From the NCBI RefSeq assembly GCF_009870125.1, contig NC_046681.1:4911001-4975000 (forward strand): DNA of 64,000 bases, read 5' to 3'. Under the pieces are notes generated by a model. That model made no database searches. It was not told the origin of the DNA and saw only the letters and a list, made by a program, of their open reading frames with translations. A program made the translations under genes and the position numbers. Source of the stretch: Drosophila pseudoobscura (taxonomy: Eukaryota > Arthropoda > Insecta > Diptera > Drosophilidae). Of this stretch, positions 1-13,786 are shown piece by piece (the first letter of the stretch is position 1; each line of letters starts with the position of its first letter).

Positions 1-3000
1 TTACGAGAGCATATGCGTCAAGCTGATGGGCAGCAGCAGCAGCCCCTTCAAATGGAGTTGTAAATGTGAAGCACTTAATTTACCTGAAGCGGGCAGGGGA
101 TGGGTTTGGATGGGAACAAAAAAGTTTTGTGGGGCAACTAGGGGAAAGTTTTGATAAGCCCGGTTAAAGGAAGAGCAAAAGTTGTGGGACGAGAAGTCCC
201 TGAGATACAAGGGATGATGAAGGCTTTCTCTCAAAATTGTTTCGAGTTCATTTATTATCTAAGCGAGCCGAAGAACTAAATGCAGATATCTCGCTAGTGA
301 GCATAACTTAAATCAGTCTTAAATATCAAGTAGCTAATGAAATTTTTTTTATCCGCTAACTATGCAAAAAATTGAATCATCCAAACATTCCCATGAAATT
401 TTTATCAGTTACCGAGGAAAGAACCGGCTGAAGCCGTACAATATAATCCACAATATCTTTCTGCTGAACGGTTAATTGAAGTAAGTGTTATTTGATTCAA
501 TAATACTAGTCGAATTGGATAATATCCGGTAGGATAAACAGCTCTAATTTAAGAACCACTTGCCATCGAAAAAGATTTCAGCTGGTTTTAGTTATCCGAA
601 AAGCCTCCTATGGCTTAACCAGCCTTATTATAGTCAACCGCGCATTAATGAAATCTCCAGAGAGATACATACATACATATGTGTGTGTTTTGTGTATCTA
701 TGTGTCTCTCTGTTCGTAAATAAGTATGCGTGGCAAGCAAGCAGCTGAAATTTATATGCCACAAGATGCACACAGCGGGAAGGAGTGAGGATAATCCGAA
801 GCGATAGCAACTGAAGTGTAGACGATGCCAATGACTTGTCCTCTCTATGCAGGCTCTGCCACCCCAGCCCCATGGCCCGACTGACGCTGATTGATTTGAA
901 TAAACGCGCGCATATTTATCAAATTAGCCACAAGCCACGGAGGGAGACATATAGCCTCTGCCGAGATGTGAATGTGGCTGTAGATGCGGATATGGATCTG
1001 GATGGGGTAACTACTCGTACATATAGACACATTCATGGCTCGCACAAAGTGTCATCAACTAATCAAGCAGCAGGCGAGGAGGAGCAGAGGAAGAAATGGA
1101 CAGATGAAATGAAGATGAATCTTTTGTGGTCAGTGAAGGCATAAAACAAAGAAAGATACAGAGAGAGAGCGAGTGGGAGAGGAAGAAACTTAAGCGGTGA
1201 AAAGTACAAACATCATAATAAATAGGCGCATCAAATTGATAAAATGTTGAGCATTTCTGCCTGATTTTGATTTAAATGCCCTGCCATAAATCAATAAATA
1301 AATGAATAAATATTACATCCTTTGTTCGCAGTCCTCACCCTCACCCCGTAATAAATAATACTCGTATTGTCTGAGCGAGATTTCGCCACAATTTCGCGCT
1401 GTCCATTAGCGCATGGCATGAATAAACAGCCGGATCCGGAGCCGTAGCCAGAACCACATTGTCCGGCTGAGACCATTAACGTGCTTTGTTTAGTCGGGGA
1501 AATAATAATAATAAAATGGGTTAAGTCTTTCTCTTCCCTCCCGACAGAAATTTTAATATTTGCTTAGCGCCTTTTTAATGCATTTCCTAAGATTTCACTC
1601 TGTAAGCAGCTGCCAGGCGGAGGTTTAATAAAAACTTCGCTAAAATATAACATTGAGAGACGCAGCACTGGACAAGGGTTAAGCTGGAACAGAGAGAGAA
1701 AGAGAGAGGTAACGAGCGAGCCAGAAAGCGAGAGAAGCCAAAAGCGGGTCCATAATTTTGAATAATTTTGTTATTTATTTCTTTATTTTTCGGCCAAGGA
1801 GCAGCACCCACAAAAGGAAGCCCAACAATAAAACCAAGCCCTGGAAGAGGGGCGGGCGTCTGGTTGATGGGGCTCTGCCGTATATTTTCATTAAAACCCA
1901 TATTATTTAACGGTCTTTTGGGGGCGAAAAACTGTTAAAGTATTTTCCGTCTAATTAAACGGGTGAGCCCATATACATACTTATACAAGAAAAAGTTGTG
2001 TTTGATGGGAAAGTTTTCCACCAACTGCATAAAACACAAATCAAATGTACCCAAAAACGTCCCCCGTCCTTTCCATTTTTGCCATAAGCAAAGACTAAGC
2101 GCTTGTCAGGGGACGTGCGAAACAATAAAACAGAGAATTACATTAAATAATTCAATTTAGTTGAACAGAAACTAAGAAAACGAAACAAAACCAAAAAAAC
2201 AAAAAAAGGAAAACATAATGTAAAATAATGCTAACGAAACGATAAACGAGGTCACTGCACGGTGGCGTATACGTAATTTCAGCCCACACGACCAGGGGGA
2301 GGCAATAACAAAACTACAACCGAAATAAAGGGAAATACCAAAAATGCCTTTTTATTGAAATTTATTGGAAAAGTTTCGACTCCCCATCCACATCTGCCCC
2401 ACACTCTCACATATTTCAATTAGTTTCAATTTGGCTAAAAACCGAACAAAAAACTATTTCCAAAATATACGTATAAGAACAACAATTTCAGTCATACAAT
2501 AGATTTTTGATTGCGGCAAATAATAGCATGGGTGGAATGGATGGATTATTGTTTAGGCTCTTAACAAAATACAATAATAATAATAATCGAATATTACGCA
2601 TACGCACCATGTGCCCACTAAAAGGCAACCAACCCTTTCGATTATATAGCCATAGCCAAAGATATATTTACAGGCACACGTACGTGCGTGTGTATCTATG
2701 GAAACATCCGTTGAGCGTTCAACGTTGGCCAGCTGCATTGGCCATCGAAACGGAAATGAGAACTCAACGCAGCGGAAATTTAATAACGACCAACAATTTA
2801 GCCATCTAGGGAGAAGGGCGACCAAGAGCGGCTGGCAGCAGCAGGAGCAGCAGGCGATCGTCCACAGTGTGGCCAGGAGGAGAAGGACATATTTATGCGG
2901 CCATTTTGAGTGACCGCACAACTGTGCGGCAGTCAACCCATAACCATTGCCAACAATCGCTCGACCACCGCACCACCGCGCTACCAGCCCAACCAGCTGC

Positions 3001-4775
3001 GACCACGCCCTCCAATTGTTGTTCATTGACAAATGACCATTTCATATGTGAAATGGCAATTCAATTGATTTCTCTGCGCCAAACCGTTTGCAATTGAAAT
3101 GAAAATAGTTCAAATATGTTTCAGCCATTGCGGCCGCCCCCCATCGTTGTAATGAGAAGTATTTCATAAGGCCCCAGTCCTTGCTCCAGTCCCGGTCATA
3201 GTCCCACATACAGCCACATAAATTGATCTGGGTGTACGAGTACAAGTATGGGCGAGAAAAACTGACAACAAATTGTCAATAACAATGTGTGGGTGGGGCG
3301 GCGGGCAGGCCACGGCGGAGAAATTTTGAAAGCCAAAACGGCAAATGGCATAGGAATTTATTGCCTAGAACAGTTCAAGTATATCAACGGGCATAATAAT
3401 AAATTTTATAGTTTAATTTGACATGGCGCACAATTCTGCTGAGGAGCCAAAGATAATGTCGTCAATGATATTGGATTGTCATAAATTTCCACAACTTTCA
3501 TGTCTACAAAAGAAATAAAGAAAACCCTACAGAAAGCAATACCGTGGCCAATACGGAACGAGAGCGATAGTGGCCCAGAAATGAGATGTAACTGAATTCG
3601 AAGAAATAATATCAACAGGTAAGCGACTTCTGCGAAACCATAAAAATATTTTTCAAACTAATGAAGGATATCTGATGAAGAAGCATGCCTTCGCTGAGTA
3701 GCTGAGATGACAAACATAGCATACAGTAAAAAAAAATTTACTCGTTTATTATCTAAATCGCAACAGAGGAAAAACAATTTTGTGTGAAATTAATTTCCCT
3801 AATCAGCAGCTGCACAAGTCACCCAGTCACCCAGAGATGTATTCCTGTCAAGAGCCTGTCAACCTTTCTCCTACCACTCCTTCGTGTGCTACCAATCAAG
3901 TTTATTAAATGCCTCCTGCCAGGATTCAATTATCTTCCTGACATTCTTTTTGAAGCCAGTTGTGTTTTATAATTCATCCAGCACACATCCAGCTGATACG
4001 TATACGAGTACGTGGATGGCTAAAACGCAGAGATGACTTCGCCAGCTGTGTTTGTCAGATAACAAAGGAGCCCAGGACTCTGACACACAATACACACTCA
4101 CCCTTTCCGAGTGGCCCCACAGTCCCCATTGTGCATTTCTTTGGCAAAGATTTGAGTGCTGATATATGTATGTATTTCCCAGCGGATTCTCGGAAAATTA
4201 AGTTATGCAGATGAGACCCATTATAAAAGTGTTGGCACAAGTTGTTAATAAAAATGTGAAAATGTGAAAAAGAGAACAGAAATTTGATTTAATTTGCGTC
4301 GAGTAATTACAATTGACACCAAGGCAAACTCTCAACTTGTGCTCTCAACTGAGCTTCACAGAGCTGCACAGAGCAGAGCTGACGAGAGCCAAAAGCTTAA
4401 GCCAAAAAGTAAATGTTCCTTTATTTACTTTCATTTAAACGAATTCAGAGTCGTCAGGAGAGTTCTTCCTTTTCACACTAGACCACAAAATAAAGAGAAT
4501 TTGCATAACAAAAGCCAGTTCCAGCTGCTGCACCATGCAAATATTGCTAAGGCGATTCTTAATTTTCAATTAAAATCCAATTTATCAAATGACAAAGCGT
4601 CCAAAAAAGGTTCTTTGTTCTTCACCCTTTTTGCTGTTAATGAATTATAACTTGAGCGAGAACGAGACGAATCTGATTGAGTTCAACTTGGGGAATATGT
4701 ATATGTACTCGTATACGGGGTAATTCAGCAGCCTTCAGAAATCCTGACAACAAATCGTTGAAGGCAAGTAAATCG
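1..4775. other. Non-coding DNA, no gene supported
   Basis: No open reading frame here is long, has a recognisable domain, or can be joined to neighbours by good splice sites. The DNA is AT-rich with short homopolymer and CA/TG stretches, as in Drosophila intergenic or intronic DNA. It could be an intron of a gene extending off the left edge; nothing visible decides this. No tRNA-like cloverleaf was noticed, though a covariance-model search was not possible. Confidence 0.6.
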
Positions 4776-4781
4776 TTTATT
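4776..4781 (-). promoter_or_regulatory. Polyadenylation signal of the GCP gene
   Basis: AATAAA reads on the minus strand about 95 bp downstream of the TGA stop of the gamma-tubulin complex gene. The position fits a short 3' UTR. Confidence 0.5.
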
Positions 4782-4875
4782 AAATACTTATATTATATTT
4801 ACTAATAGACATTAACAACTAAAGTGTATTCAACGAAAGCAATTCCAAAGAAAGCGGAGTTCCTGTTAAGTATCC

Positions 4876-7800
4876 TCAGGTCTTAAATTGTTTCGTCGTT
4901 CTCCAAAACGCATGGGTGTCTACAAAGCACAATACCTCTTTTCTGTTCTCGTAGAGTCCCTGGCTGTCTAATCTTCTGGCCAACAACTTAAGCGCTGGAT
5001 ATCCAGCAATATGCAAGCTCAACAGAAAATCGGATATCACCGCATATATTTCTTCTTCTAGGTCATTGAGAGAATCGCAAGTTTTCTGACAGGATAAACG
5101 AAAATCGTGCAAACGGTTCGGCAAAATGGAGCCGACATAACTGTCATCACTTGCATAATCCATATAAATGTGGAACAGCCTGTAGAACTTCTGTTGGCGT
5201 CCTTCTAAGTCGAGGATGAGACTGAACACTTTCTCCAAGTAAACGCTGGACCTTTTTACAGTTTTCGTTTGAAAAGAGCCGAACTTGACCGCGTCCAGAT
5301 AGATAACATTGGCCTCGAGCATTTCGTCTATACTCCTGACCTTCTGAAGAGCCAGCTTTAGCTCGGCAAAAGCCTCGTCTAACACTTCGTGTAGAAGGAA
5401 GCTCTTCAAAACATCCATCAAGTCGAACAGAATGTCGATCAATTTATCGAAGTGGCACTGGACATGTTCCAAGCCATTATTGTCCAGGAGGATATGTTTT
5501 CGAAAGTGCCAGTTTTGCCTCATAATCCTTTCGCAGAGTACATAGTAAGCATGATGGAACTTCCATAGGCCGGGAAAGACCGACGCGTACTGCTTAACAC
5601 TGTCCCCCAGTAATGCTTTCCAGTGGATAGGCAGCTTCCAATGCAGGACAAAGCGGGACCAACACTTCGAACCTTCTGAATTGGCTTCCCCTACATATAG
5701 ATCAGAAACTCGAATAGATAACATGTTGCTCATCATAAAGTTCAATTGCTTGGTGTCGTAGAACCTTGCCTCCCCTTCCAGTACAGGTTCAAGTAATTCT
5801 ATTAACTGCCTCACAAAGTGCATATCTCTTAGCAACAAGTATTTGTGTAGGTTTTGGAAAAGGTCCAATGGAACTGGTGCATAATCGTAAAGACATCTCA
5901 TAACCTTACCACACACATCCGAGTGCAGCTCCGAAACGAGCTGAAAAAGTGGCTCCTGGTCTCTGTTCTGATAGAACTGCTGAAAGACGTCAAGCAGTCT
6001 GTGGTGTAGCTCTGTCGTTGATAAGAAAGTTTCAATGTTTGAGAACAGATATATTCTGGAGAACATATGGTGTCTACCTATGCTGATCATCAGCATGGAT
6101 AGCCGACTATCGAAAAACATTGAGAAGGCTTCTGCCAGCTGAAAACGTTCCTGCCAAAATCGATCTGTGCTTAATGCTAAATTTTGAACAATAAAAAACT
6201 CGTCACAGCCCGATTCTGGGAGTTGACCATTCCGCAACCAGCGGTTGAGCTTGATAAGTAGGTGGTTGCTTACTATCATCAACCAATTTTGCACTTTAGC
6301 CTCTGCCATATCCACTGTTTGAGCCAACTGATTGTAAAGCGATACGACACAAGATTTGCTGTTCTGTACATTGACAATTAGGTTCAGAAGCACCTGAAAC
6401 CTCTGCTGAAAGCCTCGAGTGCCCAAGAACAGACGAAGTAGACTTCCGCGACTATTCACCTGTTGATTATAGAATTCATGGAATGAGGACAGATCCCCAC
6501 GAATACATTCCGCTAGGGCTTGGTCACTTTGTGTTCGGCCCTGTTGGGCCAGCTCTTGCACCTTTAGCTTCAAGGATCGATACAAGGATCCGACATGGCC
6601 CAGGGCCAAAAGCAAATAGGACTCGCTGATGCTGTGCTGGTGATGCGGCGACCGAATCGGCAGTCGCGAATTCAAGGCGGACAATCTAGGATGGGCCGAC
6701 TCAAAGCCCAGCAACCCATCGAGTGCGTCCCGATAGCGATCTTCATCCGTCAGCTCTTGGCCACCACGGTTTCTCAGCTGCCAGGCATCTCTCTCTGCAC
6801 TGGTAAGTATCTCTGTCAGCTGACACTTTGCCACTCTCGTTAACCAATCTGAGTAGGTGATGTCCTTGGGGAGGTCTTTCTTGATATTTCGCAGGTATAT
6901 CTTTAGACGTGATAGAATTGAGGACATCTCTTCAGAAAGTACATTATCCTTATGTTCTGTTTCCTCATAGAACTGGTCCAACTGCTCAAATAAATTGGGA
7001 GCATTCAGATCCATTGAGGGATTTGACTTGAATAGTTTTAGAATATAACGTGGCGCCGCTATTATGTGGCGCTGATGTTGCAAATTCGAGGTGAACTCTG
7101 ACGATGCTTTTTGTTCCATATTCACCGTATAAGGCCTGACGATTGTCGTGTTTTCCGCATAATCATGTAGTTCTTCGAAGTCCGTTTCAGATTTCTGTCT
7201 TGGTGGAACTGTAGGAACTTTTGTATTGTCATTGAGTACTGTCAATCTGGACAAGGAATTACGTTCTTTCGTCAGAATGTATATTTTACTCAATCCTGAC
7301 GATATATCTTCGAGATCATCGCTCAAAGAAAACAAATCTTCAGTCGTGTCTTGGAGGCATTTCTGGACCTGATCTGTGTTGGTTCTTGGAACAACTTTAC
7401 CCATTATTGTCATAGTTTGAATGAATTCCGATGCTAAAACTTTTGTTTGTTTCAGATGTTCCCACGCTAAGTCCTCGTTTTTCTCCTGAAATTCACGAAA
7501 AATCTCCTGCACTCCATTGGTTTTATGATCAACTGGATCTATCGGAACAGACACTGCTACACTCACATGTGCACCCACAGATTCCTCTATTGGAGCATTC
7601 ACATTAACACCAATAGGCAGAGAAATTCGTGTATCTATAAGAATATCCGAGGGAAAATCAACAGGCATTTCCTTTTGCAAATTCACAGGTACCTCAAATG
7701 AAGCTTCAACGGGATCATTCCCATTAAAATTCACAGCATAATCCAAAGCATCATCCGTTCTACCAAAAACAGTATCTGCCACATCAGCATGTAAATCAAA

Positions 7801-8316
7801 TTTTTCATTGCTGTGGACATTAACATTAGATTCCTGATCGGTCGCAGCATCAAGTCGTGCCGTAATCTTTTCAATGTTCATGTGTAAGCGATCTATGCAC
7901 TTTAAGCGGAAACTTAAAGATTCCTCAAAACCCATATCTTTCTTTCGATCCTCACCGAATAACTCGCAACATAGCTCGATGTATTTCATACGCTCTCGCT
8001 CGTCCGTATCTATGCCAACCAACTCCTTATAGAGACACATAAAGATATGCTGCTCAGCCTCGTGTAGAAACTTTCCTTCAGCATCTGATTGCTCCTGCAG
8101 ATCCTCGTAACGCAAGCGGATATCATTGAGCAGCACTCCTTCCATTGAATCATTGGTTGAGGTGTTCCTCTTGGAACTCTTGGCTAAGACTTGAAATATC
8201 TGGTGTACATTAGGGCGATAGTTCCCAAGGGTAACGCCCAACTCATAGATTCCCATAAAAATATCGTATTCTTCGTTATCTGCAGATATCTTGCGTGATG
8301 ATTGCTTCTTATCCAT
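4876..8316 (-). CDS. Gamma-tubulin complex component, GCP5/GCP6 (Grip128/Grip163) type
   Basis: A 1146-residue single-exon protein of the GCP/Spc97-Spc98 family. These proteins build the gamma-tubulin ring complex that nucleates microtubules at centrosomes and spindles. The N-terminal GRIP1-like region lies around residues 500-720 (motif ESYLLLALGHVGSLYRSLK near 565). The C-terminal GRIP2 region runs from about 770 to the end, with the family signature LHKYLLLRDMHFVRQLIEL near 824 and QYASVFPGLWKFHHAYYVL near 915. The length suits the large GCP5/GCP6 subfamilies rather than GCP2/3/4. Between residues 165 and 290 is an Asp/Val/Pro-rich, low-complexity insert. The start is the first ATG of the open frame. 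No upstream exon is needed, although a non-coding 5' exon cannot be excluded. Drosophila has Grip128, Grip163 and a testis paralogue; I cannot separate these from sequence alone, so no symbol is given. Confidence 0.85.
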   Translation of the reverse strand: MDKKQSSRKISADNEEYDIFMGIYELGVTLGNYRPNVHQIFQVLAKSSKRNTSTNDSMEGVLLNDIRLRYEDLQEQSDAEGKFLHEAEQHIFMCLYKELVGIDTDERERMKYIELCCELFGEDRKKDMGFEESLSFRLKCIDRLHMNIEKITARLDAATDQESNVNVHSNEKFDLHADVADTVFGRTDDALDYAVNFNGNDPVEASFEVPVNLQKEMPVDFPSDILIDTRISLPIGVNVNAPIEESVGAHVSVAVSVPIDPVDHKTNGVQEIFREFQEKNEDLAWEHLKQTKVLASEFIQTMTIMGKVVPRTNTDQVQKCLQDTTEDLFSLSDDLEDISSGLSKIYILTKERNSLSRLTVLNDNTKVPTVPPRQKSETDFEELHDYAENTTIVRPYTVNMEQKASSEFTSNLQHQRHIIAAPRYILKLFKSNPSMDLNAPNLFEQLDQFYEETEHKDNVLSEEMSSILSRLKIYLRNIKKDLPKDITYSDWLTRVAKCQLTEILTSAERDAWQLRNRGGQELTDEDRYRDALDGLLGFESAHPRLSALNSRLPIRSPHHQHSISESYLLLALGHVGSLYRSLKLKVQELAQQGRTQSDQALAECIRGDLSSFHEFYNQQVNSRGSLLRLFLGTRGFQQRFQVLLNLIVNVQNSKSCVVSLYNQLAQTVDMAEAKVQNWLMIVSNHLLIKLNRWLRNGQLPESGCDEFFIVQNLALSTDRFWQERFQLAEAFSMFFDSRLSMLMISIGRHHMFSRIYLFSNIETFLSTTELHHRLLDVFQQFYQNRDQEPLFQLVSELHSDVCGKVMRCLYDYAPVPLDLFQNLHKYLLLRDMHFVRQLIELLEPVLEGEARFYDTKQLNFMMSNMLSIRVSDLYVGEANSEGSKCWSRFVLHWKLPIHWKALLGDSVKQYASVFPGLWKFHHAYYVLCERIMRQNWHFRKHILLDNNGLEHVQCHFDKLIDILFDLMDVLKSFLLHEVLDEAFAELKLALQKVRSIDEMLEANVIYLDAVKFGSFQTKTVKRSSVYLEKVFSLILDLEGRQQKFYRLFHIYMDYASDDSYVGSILPNRLHDFRLSCQKTCDSLNDLEEEIYAVISDFLLSLHIAGYPALKLLARRLDSQGLYENRKEVLCFVDTHAFWRTTKQFKT

Positions 8317-11300
8317 CTCGGGCTCAATGATATTTAGAACAATAATATTTATAAATCTTGAAAACGTCAGATACTGAAATGATACAATTTGAATGTAACT
8401 ACTTTCTCAGTGCTATAATCTAAGAAATGGGATTTCATTCTACTTTATCTATTCCCATGTTTCAGTGTTGCCCACTCCCATCGCACTATTCACAATAATT
8501 AACCCATAAATCTGTCACAAGATTGTCGACAAGTGGAAAAACTAACCCTGCCATTCAGCAAAAATTGCGATGCCTTTGCACCTTTTGCATGCGGCAGCGT
8601 CAGTGGCGGTGGCAGCCGCCGCAACCTTTTGCAACTCCCTGCCAACTTTTCATTCATTATATGGCTCTCAACGCGCACGCGAATCTGGAATGGCTGAACG
8701 GGGCGGAGTGGGCGGAGAGGTGGGCTGCTGGAAATGTATGACGCTACTTTTAACCTCAGACCGTAAAAAGTTTTGCTGCAGCAAAGGGAAACTATGCAAA
8801 GATAAGTGAAAAAGATTATATATGCATTGTACTAAAATTTACCGCCAACATGAATGAGGGAGTCGAGAGGTCGGCTCGGGCTGAGTTTGAGAAAAAGAAC
8901 AACCAAATTTTGTTACGGCAAAATGGCACAAAATTTACGTGCAGACAAGTCAAACGAAACGGAGCGGAACAGGAAGCGGAAACAGCCATTTAAAAAGAAG
9001 CCGCACAAGACAACCGCCAAAGAAGCAGAGAGAGGCAATTTTATCAAAAAGAACTCCGGTTTTGGCAGCAGGCCTTTCAGACCAGCCTGAATAGTCAACC
9101 AGACAGGCAACAGGCTTTCGGGTCAAACGGAGAACATTTATTCTGCATTTCCGTGAGGGAAAAATTGGTAGCAGGAATCCGGCAGTCACCGACTGAATAA
9201 AGTGATTTTCTGGGGCGTTCTTGTGAAATGTGAAAACTGTGGCATAGCGATTATTAGTACGGATTCGGCATGCGGATTAACTTCATAACAAAGTCCTTAA
9301 TTATTATTAAGTTGAACGTATTTTTTGGGCAGCAATCAAGATGAATGAATCATGGTTTTTTCCTTACTAAGATAAAGGTGAAGTATTATTCCCGATTTGA
9401 CTTCCGGGCAATGCTAAAACATTCTGATTTGTTAGAAAAGTCGGCAGCTAATTTAGTGAACAGGATCATGGAACCAATAAGCTTCTTCCTGACGCCAATT
9501 ATGATTGGCTGGCCGAAGATATCACAAAACGATTTCTTCGCCCCAAAACATTGTCTCCTTTTTGTCCATCTCAATATTACCCCCTATCAGCCATCGGAAA
9601 CTTCATCGAGCAGTGTACAAAAGACTTGCCCCGACTGTGAGCTATAACTACGGACCCACTCATGTTGTAGTTACCGATTCATGTGCATGTTGAGCAAACG
9701 ACTTCACTGAACAATGCAAATAATTGTCAAACTTATCCCGACACAAAGGGAGTCGACCAAAGTCGACTGGCAAAGAAGAGGCAAAAAAGCTAAAGCCAAA
9801 CCCTTGCAATGAAAGGAAGCATATGATTTTTATAGCACTGCCAGCAGGCATTGTTCAGAGTTGTTGGAAATCAGGGAAGAATGGGGGAAAAAACCAGGAG
9901 ATATTGAGCGGGGAATGAGCAAAGAGCTATGGGGGGGCTGCTGATTGTCTCAGGGCTGCATAGCTCGACGACTGGGGCGTTGGAGGCCGGGAGAAAGGCA
10001 TTCAAACGTGCTAAGCGGCGCTTTAATCGCGCACAAATACGAAAAGTGCAGGACAAATCGACAAGTGCCGCTAGGAGGAGCCGCCAGGAACGAGCGACCG
10101 ACGAAAAGAAAGGTGCACATTGTTGGCCCTCGCCCCCTGTCATTGGCTTTTCACATTTCAATGAACGCGACTTCTGCATGAGCTCGGAGTTGTAGTCACC
10201 TCCCATCTTCCCTCCCATCGAACAATGAAAGTCAATAAATTTGATTTGACATTTCCTTGAAGGACGCCCCCAGAATCAGTGCTTCCCCCACCAAAGTTTT
10301 TGCGCTGATTTTGCACATTTCCGCGTTTGTTTGTCGCCAAGTCTCAATTGTAATTTTATTATTATGCCTGACACAATGTCACACATTCTGTTTTTTAATG
10401 ATCTGGGCGTTCTTTGAGCCATGTTCTTGTCAATTGAAATGGCAGAATGAGTGTGAACAGCAAAGTGCAATGCCTTGTCTAGGGATATATATTAGGTGGA
10501 GGAACAGACTAAGAAGTGAGTTTATTTTTCATAAGATTCTTGCTGATAGATGCAGTACATTTCCACTAGCATAATACATTAAACTTTTGCAATAGATTTT
10601 ACTAATCAAACCCAAATCCAGCCAATGCTAATAACTCATTTAACTTGGCTGCATTATGTGCAGACAGCCCCCGCCGTTCTTATCCAAAGACTCCCAGGGT
10701 ACATTAGAGCCCTACAGCAGCCGCTGCTAATATCGAACTCCGAACCACATAAAATTAATCATTGATTCTTGGCCCCGGCCTCTGCCTCTGCCTCGGCCTC
10801 GGCCTGTGTGTGGCTGGCGTGTGCTCGAAATTTATGCATTGCAGCAAGTTTCCCGTAATTGAGACTGGAAACTGCAATTGCTGCATAACGTGGCCAGGAA
10901 ATTAATTTACAGTCAGTACTAACTTTTGATTACCAAACATCTCCGGAGAATGCAGCGGTGGGCGCAGGGGAAAGGAGAGCTGGGACCATTAGTTGGTTTA
11001 GCCGGAGCGAGTACTCGTATTTACTGAGCGCTTGTTGAGTGCGCTTTAAGAATCAAAATGCCGGCTTAGAACCGTAATACTAATTAAAGTACAAAGGCAG
11101 AGACACTTGCGGCAATTAGACGATGGTGGCGAGTAGATAGCTTGAGAGCCGGAGACACAAAGGGAGGACTAAGGACCTGACAATTACATGCCACATTTTA
11201 AGCGTAATTTTATTACCGACATCGAGAGCCAGCTCATATCGTACTCGTATGTTTATGTCATAAGCTGCTACTTACTCGTAAGTGGAGCGTTCCCTCCTGT

Positions 11301-12584
11301 CCTGTACTCTCCACAAGCACGCACACTCAGAGATGCTCAGACGCTCGGATAGTACTTTGGCATAATCCTTTTCGGGGGCGTTCTCGCATTTAGACATTTG
11401 CACAGGACATACAAAATTTAAAACGTTCTCCGACTGTGGGTTGTAATTACATTGTAATTGCAACATCCTGTCAGCTCTCGTATGCTCCTTGCTGCAACAA
11501 ATTGCAGCAAATTTAATGCTTATTACATTTTGGTATTTAATATGAAAATGAAATGATAATTTTATCGGATACGGGCAGAGAACACTGACTATGCGAGGAA
11601 GCTTGCCCATTCTCGTAAGGCAGACGCTTATGAAGATATTTGATTTACAGAGCCACGTACGGTCTTACTAAAGATGAAGGAAATTTTAAGCTACTGGTCA
11701 GTATGTTATTTCCCCTATATTATATTTCATGACAAGATCGGTTCAAGTCATCCAGTAAGAGCTTTCAAGTTGAGATAAATAACATGATATAACCCTTAAG
11801 AGCATAGTGGCATCGACGTTTCTGACTCGATTTCTGTTTGAATTAAAGCAACAATAGCATATGGGATTAGGCTGATTGCAAGACCTCAGGGCTAAGTGCG
11901 TTGCATAAATTTAAATGGCAATTTCCACTGGGCTGTAGAGCCAAACAATCCGAATTCGATTCAAACACAAAATGTGGATTTTGCTTTGTTTTGTGGCTGC
12001 TTGAGTTATTATGACATTGTGGGGGCTTCAAGTGCGTGAATATGTGAGAACTGTGTGCTCATTTGTGGTTAATTGAATGCATAAATTTCAGTGTTCAGGA
12101 TTTGCGGCATAATGTGGATTTAATTGGCATTAGAATGGCAAAGAAAGTCCGGAACAGGGCAAACCAATTATTAAAATCTAAGCGCAAGTGTCATCGGACT
12201 TTGGGCCATCCCATGCCACATGCCACCCATATTAGATTAAAATTCCCCCAGCAATGGCAACTCTTTCATTTCCTTTCCACGCAACAAATTAAAAAATTGT
12301 GCAACAATTGAAAGCACTCAAAAAGCAGCCAACAGAGGAAGGAAAAAGAGCAGACAAATTGTCAAGAAAGTGCAGCGATGTTCATGCCACTTACAAAACG
12401 TTGCAATAGAAGGAGCCAAGACAACGGCCAAAGTGCGACAAGAAATTAGAAAAGGAATGGAACTGATGCTAAAAAAACTGGAAGCAAAATGCCAAGCAGC
12501 ACAACGGGATGAGCAGGCTGTACCAGCTGAATCGTGGGTCCAAGGACTAACTCTAGATGCCAGTGTGAGCAGTGCAGAACGGTT

Positions 12585-12643
12585 CGGTGTTGGTATCGGT
12601 GTCGGTGTCGGTGTCGGTATCGGTGTCCGTGTCTGTGTCTGTG
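12585..12643 (+). repeat. Hexanucleotide microsatellite (GGTGTC/GGTATC)
   Basis: About nine tandem six-base units of the form CGGTGT or CGGTAT, with drift at the 3' side. It creates Gly-Val runs on one strand and Thr-Asp/Pro-Thr runs on the other; these are repeat artefacts, not protein evidence. Confidence 0.85.
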
Positions 12644-13786
12644 GCACGTGCAACACTTGCCACAGTAATTGATAGCACGCTAGACTGATTCGTAGTGCAA
12701 TTCAAGGCAGCTTTTTCCTTTTTGCATCGCTGCACGACAAATTTATTTTTGTACTTTTATAATACTAGTTTCCACTGCTGTTTGTCGGAGATGTCGGAAA
12801 GCGCAGTTTCCATTTAAGAATGCATTCAACTTGCATTGCATTCAGTATTCAGCAATGCGGGAATGCCTGAGTTTCTGCAATGGGAAAATCTCTGGGAAAT
12901 GTCAACATAATGGGACGAATGTCGATACAAGTGTCCCCTGTCTAAAGGAAAGACTGATTCTTGAATTGAAAGCTGTGAGACGGTCTCCATATAGCTCATC
13001 CCTGACCCCACCATTTAATTTTAATATGAGCCACAGCAAACACCCGTAAATTGAGCAACTCTGATCTTTTTATTTCAAGCTATTTTTGAAACAAACAAAA
13101 ATACCAGTCCCGGGCAAATCTCATGCTAGTCAGAAACAAATGGTTGAGTATTATTGTCCGATACCCATCCAAAATTGTGTTATAAAAAGCAATTTGTTAA
13201 CGCCATAAAAACCCGACCCGCTCGTTCCTTTTGTATCCATTCCGTCTTTTTTTTATTATAGTCGATGACCAATTTGAAAAGCAATATGTGGGGGGCCGGG
13301 ACTGGGACTAGGCTAGTGGTTAGGGCCCTCCAATCATCAGGCACCCAACCAGTGAACTCTTTCGGACTGCTCTTCGGACTGTCCCTCAGTCCTTCGATGG
13401 CTCGAATTTACAGCTGCCATTTATTTTTGGCCAGCACTTGCGCCACATGTCGCACGGCATGGTGTGGTGTGGCGGCATTGGGAGTGTCATGGCTCCGCTC
13501 TGCTCTGGCTTTGTTTTTCTTTTACGAGTGGGAGTGCATTTGTTGTTCATTTCATTTAAATTACCCTGTGGCTGACCTCCTTGTCACAACATGTCGGTGG
13601 CGTCATATTGAAACAGTTTTGTATCCACAATCTACAATCGAATGCTCATTGTCCATTTCACCCCCCGCCCCACGCTACCGTGTGTTTTTCCGCTTTTGTT
13701 GGGTTGTTTTCGTATAGGGGTTATTGTGGTTTTTTAATCAAGTTGTATGTGAACAAATTTTGGTTAACCGATTGTTGCAAGGGTGA

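Noticed and set aside
2553..3032. 159-residue minus-strand frame rich in Cys and Trp
   Set aside because: Built from low-complexity CAG/GCA and TAT tracts read in a chance frame; other frames over the same DNA are also open.
12370..12735. Open frames on both strands over the GGTGTC tract
   Set aside because: Openness comes from the hexanucleotide repeat; no domain or splice support.
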